DNA from: Siderastrea siderea
Taxonomy: Eukaryota; Cnidaria; Anthozoa; Scleractinia; Rhizangiidae
Length of the DNA stretch: 64,000 nt
NCBI GenBank assembly: GCA_964030785.1
Contig: OZ034967.1
Location: 55,304,265 to 55,368,264 of the forward strand
Direction of reading: 5' to 3'
The notes under the pieces are model-generated. The model worked only from the letters and a program-made list of their open reading frames with translations. It was not told the origin of the DNA and did no database searches. The position numbers and the translations under genes are program-made. Position 1 is the first letter of the stretch, and each line of letters begins with the position of its first letter. Positions 48,901-55,909 of this stretch are shown here, piece by piece.

Positions 48901-49366
48901 AATTATATAAAAAAAATGAGATTAACGCGAACCATAAACAAATATTTCTCTTAACAGCTCTCGTGATTCATGTTTGTGCTTTTTAATTCGTTCTGGTTAT
49001 TTGTGATATATCGATAATTTCCTTGTTTTTTAAGAGCGGTAAAACGTATGCTATCTTCATTTTGTGCCCCCAGCAGAGTCCAACATGTTGCCCGTCGGCT
49101 TAAAATGCGTAAATATCCACATTCAAATAAGATACCAGCAACATTACTGAATAGTGTTTCCGACCTTCAGATGCAATCACGTGAGTAGCTTTGTGGAATG
49201 GCGGCACGTCGCCCATGCGGCCCGCCATGCGGTACTCTCATTGTTATAATTAGCTTATAATATTACTTCAATTCGAACGATCGAGGTTTGCTCACAAATA
49301 TGTTTTTAACCTACCTGCCAGCGTGGAAACCAAGGTGAAGATCCAAAGCTTTAGAAGAACAGCCAT
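24590..49366 (-). CDS. ALP: Alkaline phosphatase, GPI-anchored, eight exons
   Basis: A secreted, membrane-anchored phosphomonoesterase. Exons: 49315-49366, 31350-31679, 30329-30574, 29113-29349, 27659-27799, 27063-27170, 25136-25417 and 24590-24816. The joined length is 1623 bases (540 residues), normal for the family. All seven junctions are phase 1. Exon 1 encodes MAVLLKLWIFTLVSTLAG, a signal peptide. Metal and catalytic residues are all present: Asp62 (FLGDGMG), nucleophile Ser112 (GADSASS), His174 and Thr176 (RATHAT), Arg187, Glu335/Asp340/His344 (LLVEGGRIDHGHH), Asp381/His382 (TADHSH) and His460 (ETHGSED). The spacing between them matches vertebrate enzymes. The C-terminus has a Lys/Ser-rich linker and a hydrophobic tail (LFVLFLIVVLWLF), as in GPI signals. 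Exon 1 is the least certain part: the phase, signal peptide and total length fit, but it lies 17.6 kb from exon 2. In corals this enzyme is often discussed with calcification; that role here is inference. Confidence 0.9.
24997..25013 (+). repeat. Poly(C) tract
   Basis: Seventeen consecutive C in the intron between the last two phosphatase exons. Confidence 0.9.
26259..27058. mobile_element. Palindrome-rich DNA transposon in a phosphatase intron
   Basis: The ends are inverted copies: GGGCCTCTACAGACTAG on the left against GGGCCTACACAGACTAG read from the right, followed on both sides by a T/C-AGTTGTCGACAAC block. The interior holds two tandem copies of a ~365-bp unit (from 26258 and from 26618). 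The 12-base palindrome GTTGTCGACAAC occurs exactly ten times, at 26283, 26351, 26381, 26487, 26657, 26710, 26843, 26936, 26989 and 27023, plus several one-base variants. No coding capacity was seen. I could not find a target-site duplication, so the superfamily is open. It abuts the splice donor of phosphatase exon 6. Confidence 0.8.
27179..27247 (+). repeat. (GA)n microsatellite and poly(G) tract
   Basis: A GA repeat at about 27179-27200 lies just beyond the acceptor of phosphatase exon 6, followed by a run of sixteen G at 27232-27247. Confidence 0.85.
28247..28352 (+). mobile_element. Short MITE with 21-bp inverted ends (copy 1)
   Basis: The left end ATTTTTCAGAGATAATTGAG (28247 on) is repeated in inverse at 28332-28352 with one difference in 21 bases. 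A related copy lies at 63344-63445 in the opposite orientation, and similarity extends into the flank (GGAATCCA), so the pair may belong to a larger repeat. It sits in a phosphatase intron. Confidence 0.75.
29795..30300 (+). repeat. 93-bp minisatellite in a phosphatase intron
   Basis: About six head-to-tail units begin with GAGCAGTACTTT or GAGCGGTACTTT at 29795, 29888, 29983, 30076, 30169 and 30256, giving spacings of 93, 95, 93, 93 and 87 bases. The unit core is TGTGGTGCTGTTTATTATGC. The three central units are nearly identical. More diverged units extend to the left (about 29495-29790), and related fragments appear at 40240-40410. Because 93 is a multiple of three, the array is accidentally open in one frame (VVLFIMPYKVVLTSLSESV repeated). 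Confidence 0.9.
30896..30918 (+). repeat. G-rich tract
   Basis: Three G runs of 9, 6 and 6 separated by single T or A, in the intron between phosphatase exons 2 and 3. It could form a G-quadruplex. Confidence 0.8.
31680..33337. other. Proximal part of phosphatase intron 1
   Basis: No gene seen. A GGTCTAGACTG motif near 31838 is repeated in inverse near 32162, so a small degraded MITE may lie between, but I could not fix its ends. CGTC/GACG-rich sequence at 32160-32780 may be another decayed element. Confidence 0.35.
33338..34712. mobile_element. Mutator-like DNA element with 10-bp target duplication
   Basis: The element occupies 33348-34702. AATACATTAT stands immediately before it (33338-33347) and immediately after it (34703-34712), a 10-base target duplication typical of MULEs. 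The ends read AACCTGCGATCAGGC and its complement. Each end region contains its own hairpin: on the left ATCAGGCTCTATTTTCG folds with CGAAAAATAGAGCCTGAT, and on the right a weaker version. No transposase was recognised in the 1.36 kb interior, so it is non-autonomous. It lies in phosphatase intron 1, just upstream of the tyrosine-recombinase retroelement. Confidence 0.8.
35257..35394. repeat. Perfect 22-bp inverted repeat with a 94-bp loop
   Basis: The 22 bases at 35257-35278 (core ACCTCGGTGTAAGAACCTG) recur exactly in reverse complement at 35373-35394. It lies in the T-rich 5' region of the tyrosine-recombinase element. Confidence 0.9.
35500..35970 (+). repeat. About 44-bp minisatellite in the retroelement leader
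   Basis: Roughly eleven imperfect units are built on GGTCCCGCTTGTTTATTG, then AAGTTTATTTTCGCGGG, then TTAACAGAA. Unit length is near 44 bases, with a few shorter units. The 212-codon frame 35132-35770 across this T-rich stretch is a by-product. Confidence 0.85.
36192..36332. repeat. Inverted repeat around GGGCCGCCATTCCC
   Basis: GGCCGCCATTCCCTGGGG near 36195 is matched in inverse by CCCCGGGGAATGGCGGCC near 36314. It lies between the minisatellite and the gag block of the retroelement and may be part of its structure. Confidence 0.6.
39100..41235. other. Intron sequence with diverged repeats
   Basis: A loose G/T-rich tandem motif (GAGTGTGGG...TTGTTTT) fills about 39108-39180. Two diverged copies of a ~250-300 bp unit follow, recognisable by ATATTGTTCTTGCCGG near 39730 and ATATTGTTCTTACCGG near 39975. 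At 40240-40410 are relatives of the 93-bp minisatellite unit (GAGCGGTACTTTCCTGTGGT). No gene seen. Confidence 0.5.
41236..41376. mobile_element. Mutator-like MITE, perfect hairpin, 9-bp target duplication
   Basis: CATTAAAAG occurs at 41236-41244 and 41368-41376, directly flanking the 123-bp element 41245-41367. The arms 41245-41288 and 41324-41367 are perfect 44-base complements, starting TAGCCTGTTCCAGGCG. The loop is purine-rich. A 9-bp duplication fits MULEs. Perfect arms and perfect duplication indicate a recent insertion. It lies in phosphatase intron 1. Confidence 0.88.
41655..41905. repeat. Probable interspersed repeat with a GC-rich hairpin
   Basis: A GC-rich hairpin (GGAGCCTGCGGGCAAAGCCC...) at about 41658-41693 is followed by TGACGTCAGCGTACGTCCG and CCGTC repeats, then two copies of TTGGCGGGAAATCGC (near 41844 and 41889). 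It is compositionally unlike its surroundings and looks like a repeat-family fragment; no coding sense. Confidence 0.4.
42838..43352. repeat. Perfect 38-bp inverted repeat flanking the Penelope endonuclease end
   Basis: The 38 bases at 42838-42875 (ending CCTGACTCAGAGCGCAA) recur exactly in reverse complement at 43315-43352, inside the Penelope reading frame. The left copy is thus a piece of the same element in opposite orientation. Confidence 0.9.
42974..43504 (-). mobile_element. Penelope-like element, GIY-YIG endonuclease end
   Basis: The 176-codon frame carries the C-terminal GIY-YIG nuclease of a Penelope-like retroelement: CGTVYHIHCDQCNKQYIGKT supplies the paired tyrosine/glycine motif and the CxxC linker, followed by LETRIKEH, SAVREHCQLTGH and IREAIEIRLRKPSFN. 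The frame is open to a stop at 42974. Upstream in sense the reverse transcriptase core is missing, replaced by unrelated repeats between about 43510 and 44980. Reverse transcriptase pieces reappear at 44985-45104 and 46024-46364. Confidence 0.8.
44199..44221 (+). repeat. Poly(G) tract at a repeat boundary
   Basis: Twenty-three consecutive G followed by TACTCCCTCATA. The same G-run plus GTACTCCC arrangement recurs near 48791-48815 (as C-run) and 52126-52145, so it marks the end of an interspersed repeat family. Confidence 0.85.
44640..44964 (+). repeat. Left arm of a fold-back repeat (TA-CAGTTGACTCCCG)
   Basis: Begins TACAGTTGACTCCCGATAAC at 44640 and contains repeated TTCGAGTTATCG-type motifs. 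It ends with a 40-base block at 44925-44964 (GGGGCCAACCATTTAAC...) that is repeated exactly in reverse complement at 48558-48597. It interrupts the Penelope reverse transcriptase. Confidence 0.7.
44985..45104 (-). mobile_element. Penelope-like element, reverse transcriptase fragment (middle)
   Basis: The minus-strand frame encodes GRPKISGVSGPTEKLSAF followed by VDMLLQPLAQQQKD. This is the characteristic GRPIISG...PTE-LS-FVD-LLQPL block of Penelope reverse transcriptases. It is cut on one side by the TAA-flanked Harbinger-like MITE and on the other by the fold-back repeat. Confidence 0.75.
45105..46026. mobile_element. Harbinger-type MITE inserted in the Penelope element
   Basis: The element 45108-46023 (916 bp) is flanked by TAA at 45105-45107 and 46024-46026. 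Its ends are GGGAAGGTACGTTTTTT and the exact complement, with similarity continuing through the G-rich sequence beyond. No transposase; the frames inside are short. The flanks are the two halves of the Penelope reverse transcriptase, which dates it after that element. Confidence 0.8.
46024..46440 (-). mobile_element. Penelope-like element, reverse transcriptase fragment (upstream)
   Basis: The minus frame 46023-46364 encodes INIRKADKGTTSV, then RPLAVPMVEKTSLTVQQLIT and KWLCQTPNPPRIPAF. These are the conserved N-terminal reverse transcriptase blocks of Penelope elements. Related coding traces continue to about 46440 (MKGVRPVPG...FARRMRLQY). The frame is interrupted at 46023 by the Harbinger-like MITE. 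Confidence 0.75.
46611..46735 (+). repeat. Tandem array of CCGCAAATGATCC
   Basis: Seven clustered copies, some one base off, of CCGCAAATGATCC or CCACAAATGATCC with 3-10 base spacers, starting at TGTACAGCGC. The same array stands in reverse complement at 48289-48413. Confidence 0.85.
48289..48413 (-). repeat. Inverted copy of the CCGCAAATGATCC array
   Basis: Reads as GGATCATTTGCGG units on the plus strand. Order, spacers (GAGACC, CCCAAATTG, TAGGACC, CACAGCGGACC) and the TGTACAGCGC terminus match the array at 46611-46735, so the two are homologous copies rather than independent expansions. Confidence 0.85.
48558..48775 (-). repeat. Right arm of the fold-back repeat
   Basis: Starts with the exact complement of the 40-base block of 44925-44964, continues with TTCGAGTTATCGAGGG-type motifs and ends CGGGAGTCAACACTGTA, the inverse of the 44640 start. 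Together with the arrays it gives an A-B-C...C'-B'-A' order. Confidence 0.7.
48791..48807 (+). repeat. Poly(C) tract
   Basis: Seventeen consecutive C followed by GCGGGTACTC, the inverse of the G-tract repeat end at 44199. Confidence 0.85.
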
Positions 49367-49385
49367 GATTAAACTCTTGTATATG

Positions 49386-49393
49386 TGACGTCA
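49386..49393. promoter_or_regulatory. Palindromic CRE next to phosphatase exon 1
   Basis: TGACGTCA, the full cAMP-response element palindrome, lies 20-27 bases upstream of the proposed start codon at 49366. No good TATA box was seen at the usual distance, so start site and function are uncertain. A poly(G) run follows at 49447-49460. Confidence 0.4.
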
Positions 49394-50456
49394 GATCATA
49401 CTGACATACAATGGGGTGCGTGCCTGTGGTGGAGGGGTGGAGAGATGGGGGGGGGGGGGGCAGTTCCCAAATACTTCCGAACCCTATTTCGGACCGAATA
49501 TGTTGGATCTTTCACTTAGTTTTAAGGTCATCGTCCGGAAAATCTATGCCTCCACCATGCCTCCACATCCAAATCTTATACTTCAGGTGATTTGATTTGA
49601 TTTTCTTATTACAGATCAAATGCCACGTTTTAAGGGTGACCCTTTCCCGAATAGTGATTATTAGTGGACCTCCCCCCCCCCCGCCCCAAGGATAAGCAAA
49701 ATGTTAGCTAATATAAGTCATGTATCCTGTTTGGCAACGCAAAAATGTTAATAAAATAATTTAATAGACAACGTGAGCAGGAAGTTCTTTTAACCTAACG
49801 TTTTCACTCGATTTGAGACCTTTTGAGGTCCAGCTTGGCTAGACAAAATCGCGTGACTAAGACACTATAAAAACATGTAAAACGAAAACCAACAACGCAT
49901 GGAGTTCGCCAGGTATGCATCTCAAAGGTCACAGTTCCGCTTCAGGACATTGTTTGTTTAGATTTAGTTTATCTTGTTCTGAACTTTTCATTACTTCTGG
50001 TATACTCCTGCTACCTTTAACACACAAGAAAAAGAAAACAGAAAATTTAATCCAGAGAACGGGAGCTCCGAGTTCGAGAAAGCGACTGGTAAATAGCTGC
50101 TCGACGTCATCCAATGCGCAGCGGGAAATGACGAGTCTGTCGAGTCTTTCGTTGCCAGATAAAATCAGCTGTCGAGGTCATACATCTGATACATCTATTT
50201 TTTTTCAGTTTGTTAAAACATTTAGGATACGTCTATTTGATTGAGGGACTAAACAGTCCAAGCCTCTGCCATTTATTTCGGGGGGTTGGGGCGGCTCTGC
50301 AAGTTGCATACAATTATGGATTTTCGGTGAGACTCTAAAACCCTTGCCCTATACCAAGGCCATGCTCAGCTGCATTTTGCAACCCTATTCTACTAGCTAG
50401 ACACCAAAAATCCCTGCTTTATCCCACTCTTCAGATGGCAGGAGTCTCCAGAAGAT
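49394..50456. other. Upstream flank of the phosphatase gene
   Basis: Presumed promoter region and intergenic DNA. It contains G/C homopolymers at 49447-49460 and 49672-49682 but no recognised gene. Confidence 0.4.
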
Positions 50457-50923
50457 TACCGTGTGGCACTAAATTTTTGCGGGTTCTAATTCTTGCGGTT
50501 TTTTCACTATCCGCAGGAAAAAGATTCCGCAAAATAAAATTACCGCAAATTTTTTTTCCGCTAAAATTTATTCCAGTGTAGAAATTGTATAGAAAATGGT
50601 TTGAAGGAGAAAATGTTATGGATAACTCAGTGGATAATCAGACACAAGCGGTACTCTAGTTATTGTCGATCCATTGTAATAGAGTGAGACTGATTACTCT
50701 GTTTTACATTCGCATGTTGTTTTATTTGTCTTTCTTTTGCACGTACTCAGATAAAAAACGAAAATGTTCAGTTCCATTTGAACGCCACTTCTAGAAAATC
50801 GCAAAAATTAATTCCAAGCAAGAAAAACCAGTCTTTTCCAATCGCAAAAATTAGTTCCCGCAAAACAAAAAAATCGCCAATCCGCAAAATTAAACTCCCG
50901 CAAAAATTTAGTGCCACACGGTA
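50457..50923. mobile_element. MITE with 27-bp perfect inverted ends and TA duplication
   Basis: TACCGTGTGGCACTAAATTT at 50457 continues for 27 bases that recur exactly in reverse complement at 50897-50923. If the outer TA is the target duplication (50457-50458, 50922-50923), the element is 50459-50921 and of Tc1/mariner type. Interior rich in CGCAAA/TTTGCG motifs; no coding sequence. Confidence 0.75.
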
Positions 50924-51030
50924 TGCCATCCATCTGTTACTTGCAGTGTTTTTCACATAGATAAATAGCTAGGGCAACAAGAGAGCTACTAAGCTCTCGC
51001 GAGATTTTTTGAAGATTCTCTATTATTGTT

Positions 51031-51667
51031 TTAACCCTTTCCAGTCCCACTTTTTTCTTAACAAAACGCATTTTTATCGTTAAAGCGGTTTTTTGAGTGC
51101 CATGTTGCCAAATGCCACTAAACTTTGCTAAAAAGGCGTTTTCTTACAATTTACCTAGATTTTGAACCAGCTTCTGTTGTAAATTGTACAATATTTTGCT
51201 TTCACGCATACGCATAAGCCAAAATTTGGACTTGTTTTGTTTGTTTGTTTTGTTTTTTTTTGTTGATTCATTTCCAATTTTTTTCTCGCTTCTTTCGCTT
51301 TCCCTTTTCTCTCCCGCTTTCTATTCTCTTTATCTTCTACCCGTTTATCCCCTTTCTATTCACTGGAAAAGTTTTGGCCTTGGCCCTTCAAAAAACCTGG
51401 AAATGGAACATTGATCAACAAGGTGACGTGCCCCATTTTACTACCAATTTTACACCCAAAATTGGACACTTTTTTCTGGTATAGCTCTGCCAGAATTTGT
51501 TCGATATTCAAGATGGACATACGTATGGATGGATCTCTTCTTGCTGTGTTAGCTGTTTATCAAAACAGTCGGGTGTCGTCAGAAAATGATGACGTCACAA
51601 GTGGTTCAATGTCTCCCGACTCCAACATCGGAAAAATACGACTCTAGACTAGTCAACTAGAGAGTTG
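51031..51667 (+). mobile_element. TTAA-type MITE, copy 1
   Basis: Starts TTAACCCTTTCC at 51031 and is homologous over its full length to the copy at 54442-55056: shared CAAATGCCACTAAACTTTGC, AATTTGGACTTG and ATGATGACGTCACAAG. The right end reads TTGA instead of TTAA (51664-51667), a probable point change. Confidence 0.7.
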
Positions 51668-52413
51668 ACAAGTCTTACTCGTTTGAGACTGATTTTGGTT
51701 GATTAACCAGGTATTAATGAAAAAAAAACAAAAAACATTTGAAACAAAATATCATTTTCTTTAATTGCAAAAGTGATAATAGGATCGGAGACATTGTAAG
51801 TGTAGCTTATCACATAAGTTTCGTTTTACATAAGTTCAAGGTAATTTACAGAGCAGATTTTGACTAATTCCAGCACTTATTTAGGTAATATGTTATGAAA
51901 TTCTTCTAGGCTGTTCCATACCACTGCTCCTCTATAAAAAAAAAAAAACTTTCCGTAACTTGTACGTTCTTTTAAAATCAGTGTATTTTGATACTGATCT
52001 TGTGTCAGTTCTTATCACGTTGTCCTTATAATCTCTTTGTCTGGGCAAAACCTCTCTGATTTTAAGACCCTATCCCAGACTAAACTGTTAAAAACCATAC
52101 CCTTTACAGCGGCACATACCCATATATATGGGAGTACCCCCCGGGGAGCAGGGAAAAGTTCAAGCCGCTCTTCGAGCTAAAGGTGGCCCACACGGCTTCT
52201 ATAGCATGGGAAACTAGGAGTATTACTTGTTCCCTTTCGAAGGTATTCTAGTCCTTAGATCCCATTGCGCTGGTACGTACCACACAACGTGGAAATAACA
52301 TGACAATGCATGATGCAGAGAGTAATCGATTCGTGCTTACATCAAATATAGTCATATATAGTCATTGTTTTTTGTATTCATAGGCTAGAAGGATCTACTG
52401 TGTATAAATAAAG

Positions 52414-52510
52414 GTGCTATTCTTTTCTCTTCTCTTTCCTTCTCTTCTTTTCTCTTTTCTTTTCTTTTCTTGTCTTCTTTTCTCTTCCCTTCCCTTCCAT
52501 TCCATTCTAT
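52414..52510 (+). repeat. Pyrimidine-rich (TTCTC)n microsatellite
   Basis: Nearly pure CT sequence of TTCTC/TTTTC units, degenerating to CCATT units at its right end. Confidence 0.85.
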
Positions 52511-52754
52511 TCGATCTTCGGAAGAAAAATCCGATACACTGGAACAACTATGTACACCGCTGCGCCGAAAGGGAAGAAAAGAGGGACTTTAAAATATCCC
52601 AATAAGAACATGTTGGCTGCGCTCAACACCTTCTCTGTTATGACGACCGCTTCAACGGGCGGAGACGCTAAGCAGTTGACCCCGTGTCTTGCACCTCCTC
52701 GTACCAAATTTGTTATTTATAGGGGACAGTAAGGGACCCAAAAACGAGTATATA

Positions 52755-53037
52755 GTGGCGCGATGGACGTCAGATTTGAAGGTCAGTGGTTCGTGGCTTT
52801 GTCCCTGTCAAAAGATCGTGATGCTTCCATAGACGAGACACTTTACTACACTTTGTCTCTTCGGCACCCACAGGTGTACATGGGCACCATCGACATGCTG
52901 CCAGGGGTCAACCCTGTGATGGATTATCATCCCATCAAGGGGAGGAGAAATACTCTCAAATCAATGTTTCATGTTACTAAAACCCGGGGCTACGGCTGTG
53001 GCCGCCTGGACGTTCTGTGTTTCGTGTGCGACATGAT
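52755..53037 (+). mobile_element. tRNA-derived SINE, diverged copy 2
   Basis: Parallels the SINE at 17807-18104 block by block: CAGATTTGAAGGTCAGTGGT, CTTTGTCTCTTCGGCACC, GGTGTACATGGGCACC, GGGGTCAACCCTGTGATGG and CGTGTGCGAC. The 5' A-box half is worn. The 117-codon frame 52763-53116 is a coincidence of this SINE. Confidence 0.75.
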
Positions 53038-53099
53038 TGAAACTGGAAGATATAGTCAAATTCCGAGAGTTAATAGACTTTGTCCTATTTGCGGATCCA

Positions 53100-54441
53100 A
53101 TCGAATTGAGGATTAAACTCACTTTTTTGCTGTCCTAAATACTCGATTTTTAGAGACATGTCTTACAGGAAATAGAGTACCACCTACCAAATATAAAACG
53201 AATGTCTACATTAGAAGCTACAAAAGAATTAACGAATTCTGATAATTATTTTGTTAACATTCAATTGATGAGGTTCACTTTATCATGCTTAAATTTACGC
53301 AATAATTCGTTATCAATTTAGACTGATGTAACTTAATTTTTCTCTTTATTACAACATTATTTCTTTTTGTTGAGTTGTGCGCTTTTGCAATACTGTAAGA
53401 ACTTGCAGTCATGCAAATAAAGCTTATTGTTGTTGTTGTTGTTGCCCCTGGGGATGTCACACTGATGTCTGATTTCACCGAACAGCACCATTAGGGTCAT
53501 AAAATAGTCAGATAACCGCTTCTCGCCGAGGCCCTTTTCCTAAGGGACGATCAGGTCTCAAATACTCTTGCACGAGCGAGAAGTATGGAGCACCGACAGT
53601 CAGGAAAATAATGCTGACATGAAATGCGTCTAGTGAAATGTTTTGGAGTAACGTCTGTGCTTTCGTGGTTGGAACTTGTACCGGCTGATGACTCTCGAGC
53701 TCGGATTTGACAGAAGTCTCGTGCTAAGAGTTTTCAGATTCTGGCGAGATTCATATTCCAGGAAACCAATTTTAATTAAGTGCCGATCCTTTCAACATGT
53801 TCGAAACCAAGTTAAAATTTGCCGACACGCATCATTTTTTTTACATTATATTCTACACCCTAAATTTTTTATGCCCACTGCAGGTTGTTTAACGCGTTTG
53901 AACATTTCTAACCTACAGCTATCATTAACGAAAGCCATCCGTTATAGATCAATACCGTGGACAGGGGCAACATGGTTGAACAAAAGACCTTTCCAGTCAT
54001 ACTGTATTTTTTAAAGCCAAGATAAAGTCTATTAGGTACACTCAAAAGAGGATCAACGTACGGGAGTGACTATTTTACACTCAGATGATGTAGTAGACAC
54101 CTCATAAAGCCTTACAAGTCAAGCTCTTTGTTGGAGTAAGGGATACACTGCTCAAATACTTTAAACGTCTTCCAGCAGCTGGCTTTGGTGGAGTACTGGT
54201 TTGAATCCTTCTCAGAACTCCATTGGCCCGGATCAAACCGTCGTTTGCACGCGCACTTAAAAGTACCAGGTTGATCGTCAGATTTAAGCACACTTCTTAA
54301 TTTGTGAAAAAGGGTTACTGCCATACTGTAGGAAGCCGTCGTAGGTGTATTATATGAAATAATGTTTATTTATAAAGGTTTAGGGTCGATCCATGCGAAA
54401 AGGCGGGCGGATGCCACAAAACGGACTGTCAACAGGCGCAA
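53100..54441. other. Intergenic, no gene recognised
   Basis: Contains a (TTG)n stretch at about 53428-53446. The minus frames at 54102-54324 (RFDPGQWSSEKDSNQYSTK) look like a repeated cnidarian sequence rather than a host exon, but I cannot name the family. Confidence 0.35.
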
Positions 54442-55056
54442 TTAACCCTTTCCCGTCCGACTTTTTTCTAAAAAAATATATATATACTAAAACGCATTTT
54501 TACCGTTAAAGCGGCTTTTGGAGTGCGATGTTGCCAAATGCCACTAAACTTTGCTACAGAAGCGTTTGCTTACAATTTAGCTAGATTTTGAACCAGCTTC
54601 TGTCGTAAATTGTACAATATCGTGCTTTCACGCATGCGTATAAGCCAAAATTTGGACTTACTGATTCATTTCCAATTTTTTCTCGCTTCTTTTGCTTTCC
54701 TTTGACTATCCTTTTCTTTTCTCTTTATCCTCTACCTTTCATCCCCTTTCTATTCACTGGAAAAGTTTTGGCCTCAGCCCCTCAAAAAACCTGGAAATGG
54801 AACATTGATCAACTATTTGACTCGGCCTATTTTACCGCCAATTTTGCACCCATAATTGGACACGTTTTTGCTGGTATAGCTCTGCCAGAATTTGGTCAAT
54901 ATTCAAAATGGACATACGTATGGATGCATCTGTCCTTGCTGTGTTAGCTGCCTATGAAACAATCTGGTGTCGTCAGAAAATGATGACGTCACAAGTGGTT
55001 CAATGCCTTCCGACTCCAACGTCGGGAAAATACGACTCTTGACGCGAAAGAGTTAA
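54442..55056 (+). mobile_element. TTAA-type MITE, copy 2
   Basis: The element 54446-55052 lies between TTAA at 54442-54445 and 55053-55056. Inverted tips CCCTTTCCCGTC and CTCTTTCGCGTC match at 10 of 12 positions. TTAA plus a CCC tip suggests piggyBac-type mobilisation. Same orientation as the copy at 51031. Confidence 0.75.
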
Positions 55057-55909
55057 GAACCCTTGTTCTAAAGCAGAAGCAAACGACTGGTGGTTGTTCA
55101 GTCGATGGCACTGTCTGATCAAAACATTTTCTTCATGGTTCTAGGCAGTTTATACTTCGTACCCTAATAATTTCGCTCTCCGCGAGGTATGATTTTCGAA
55201 CATTTTCTTGAATTTCACGTGTCGCAACCAGGATGAAAACCAATTAACTCTGCGGAAATTAAACACGGGCATGAAACTTTTACAGCAAGGTCCGATTTTG
55301 AGGAAGAATATAAAATTTTCTTTCAGTTTAAGTGTTTTTCCCGCCAGATTTTTCTCAACGAAATAGAAGATCTCGTGTTTCCGCATTTTTTTCTTAGAGA
55401 ACGGGTACTTTATTTTCCAGGCTTTGTGCGCGTCCCGCTTAGAATGTCGTTAATCAATTGTAAATCATTTCTACGAAATAAAAAACGCGGGAAAAGTATA
55501 GTAAATGTATTAAATAATTGCCCCATTTAATACTGTGAAGCGTTAAGGGTTGAAATAAATAGTATAGCGTTACTACTGACGGTGTCGCCGATTTGTTCAA
55601 TTGCAGTTTGTAAAGAGATTAAATACAGTCCAAAAAGTGTTAAGAAGAGTATGTTTAAATTATGCAAACAACGTGTTGTGTACCATGCCATAATCCGTTT
55701 TTTATTTATTTTAGAACCAGAAAGAAATACAAAACAGGGTTCTCTTTCGATCAGCTGAAGTTCTATAAGCCTATCATAAGGGCAGGGTGGAAAAAATCTT
55801 CGCGTCTTGATCGTGTATGGTGTACACGACTTTACCGGTGGATGCATGCATGTTGGAAAACCAGTGTCCCTCGCTATAAGATCGTCCTTGCTAAATGCCC
55901 GAGTAAATG

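Noticed and set aside
52763..53116. 117-codon frame ending in a CPICGSNRI zinc-like motif
   Set aside because: Most of it coincides with a diverged SINE copy homologous to 17807-18104.
54102..54324. Two overlapping minus frames with RFDPGQWSSEK and IRANGVLRRIQ
   Set aside because: Overlapping frames of the same DNA without a domain; feels like a common cnidarian repeat but I cannot substantiate either a gene or a family.
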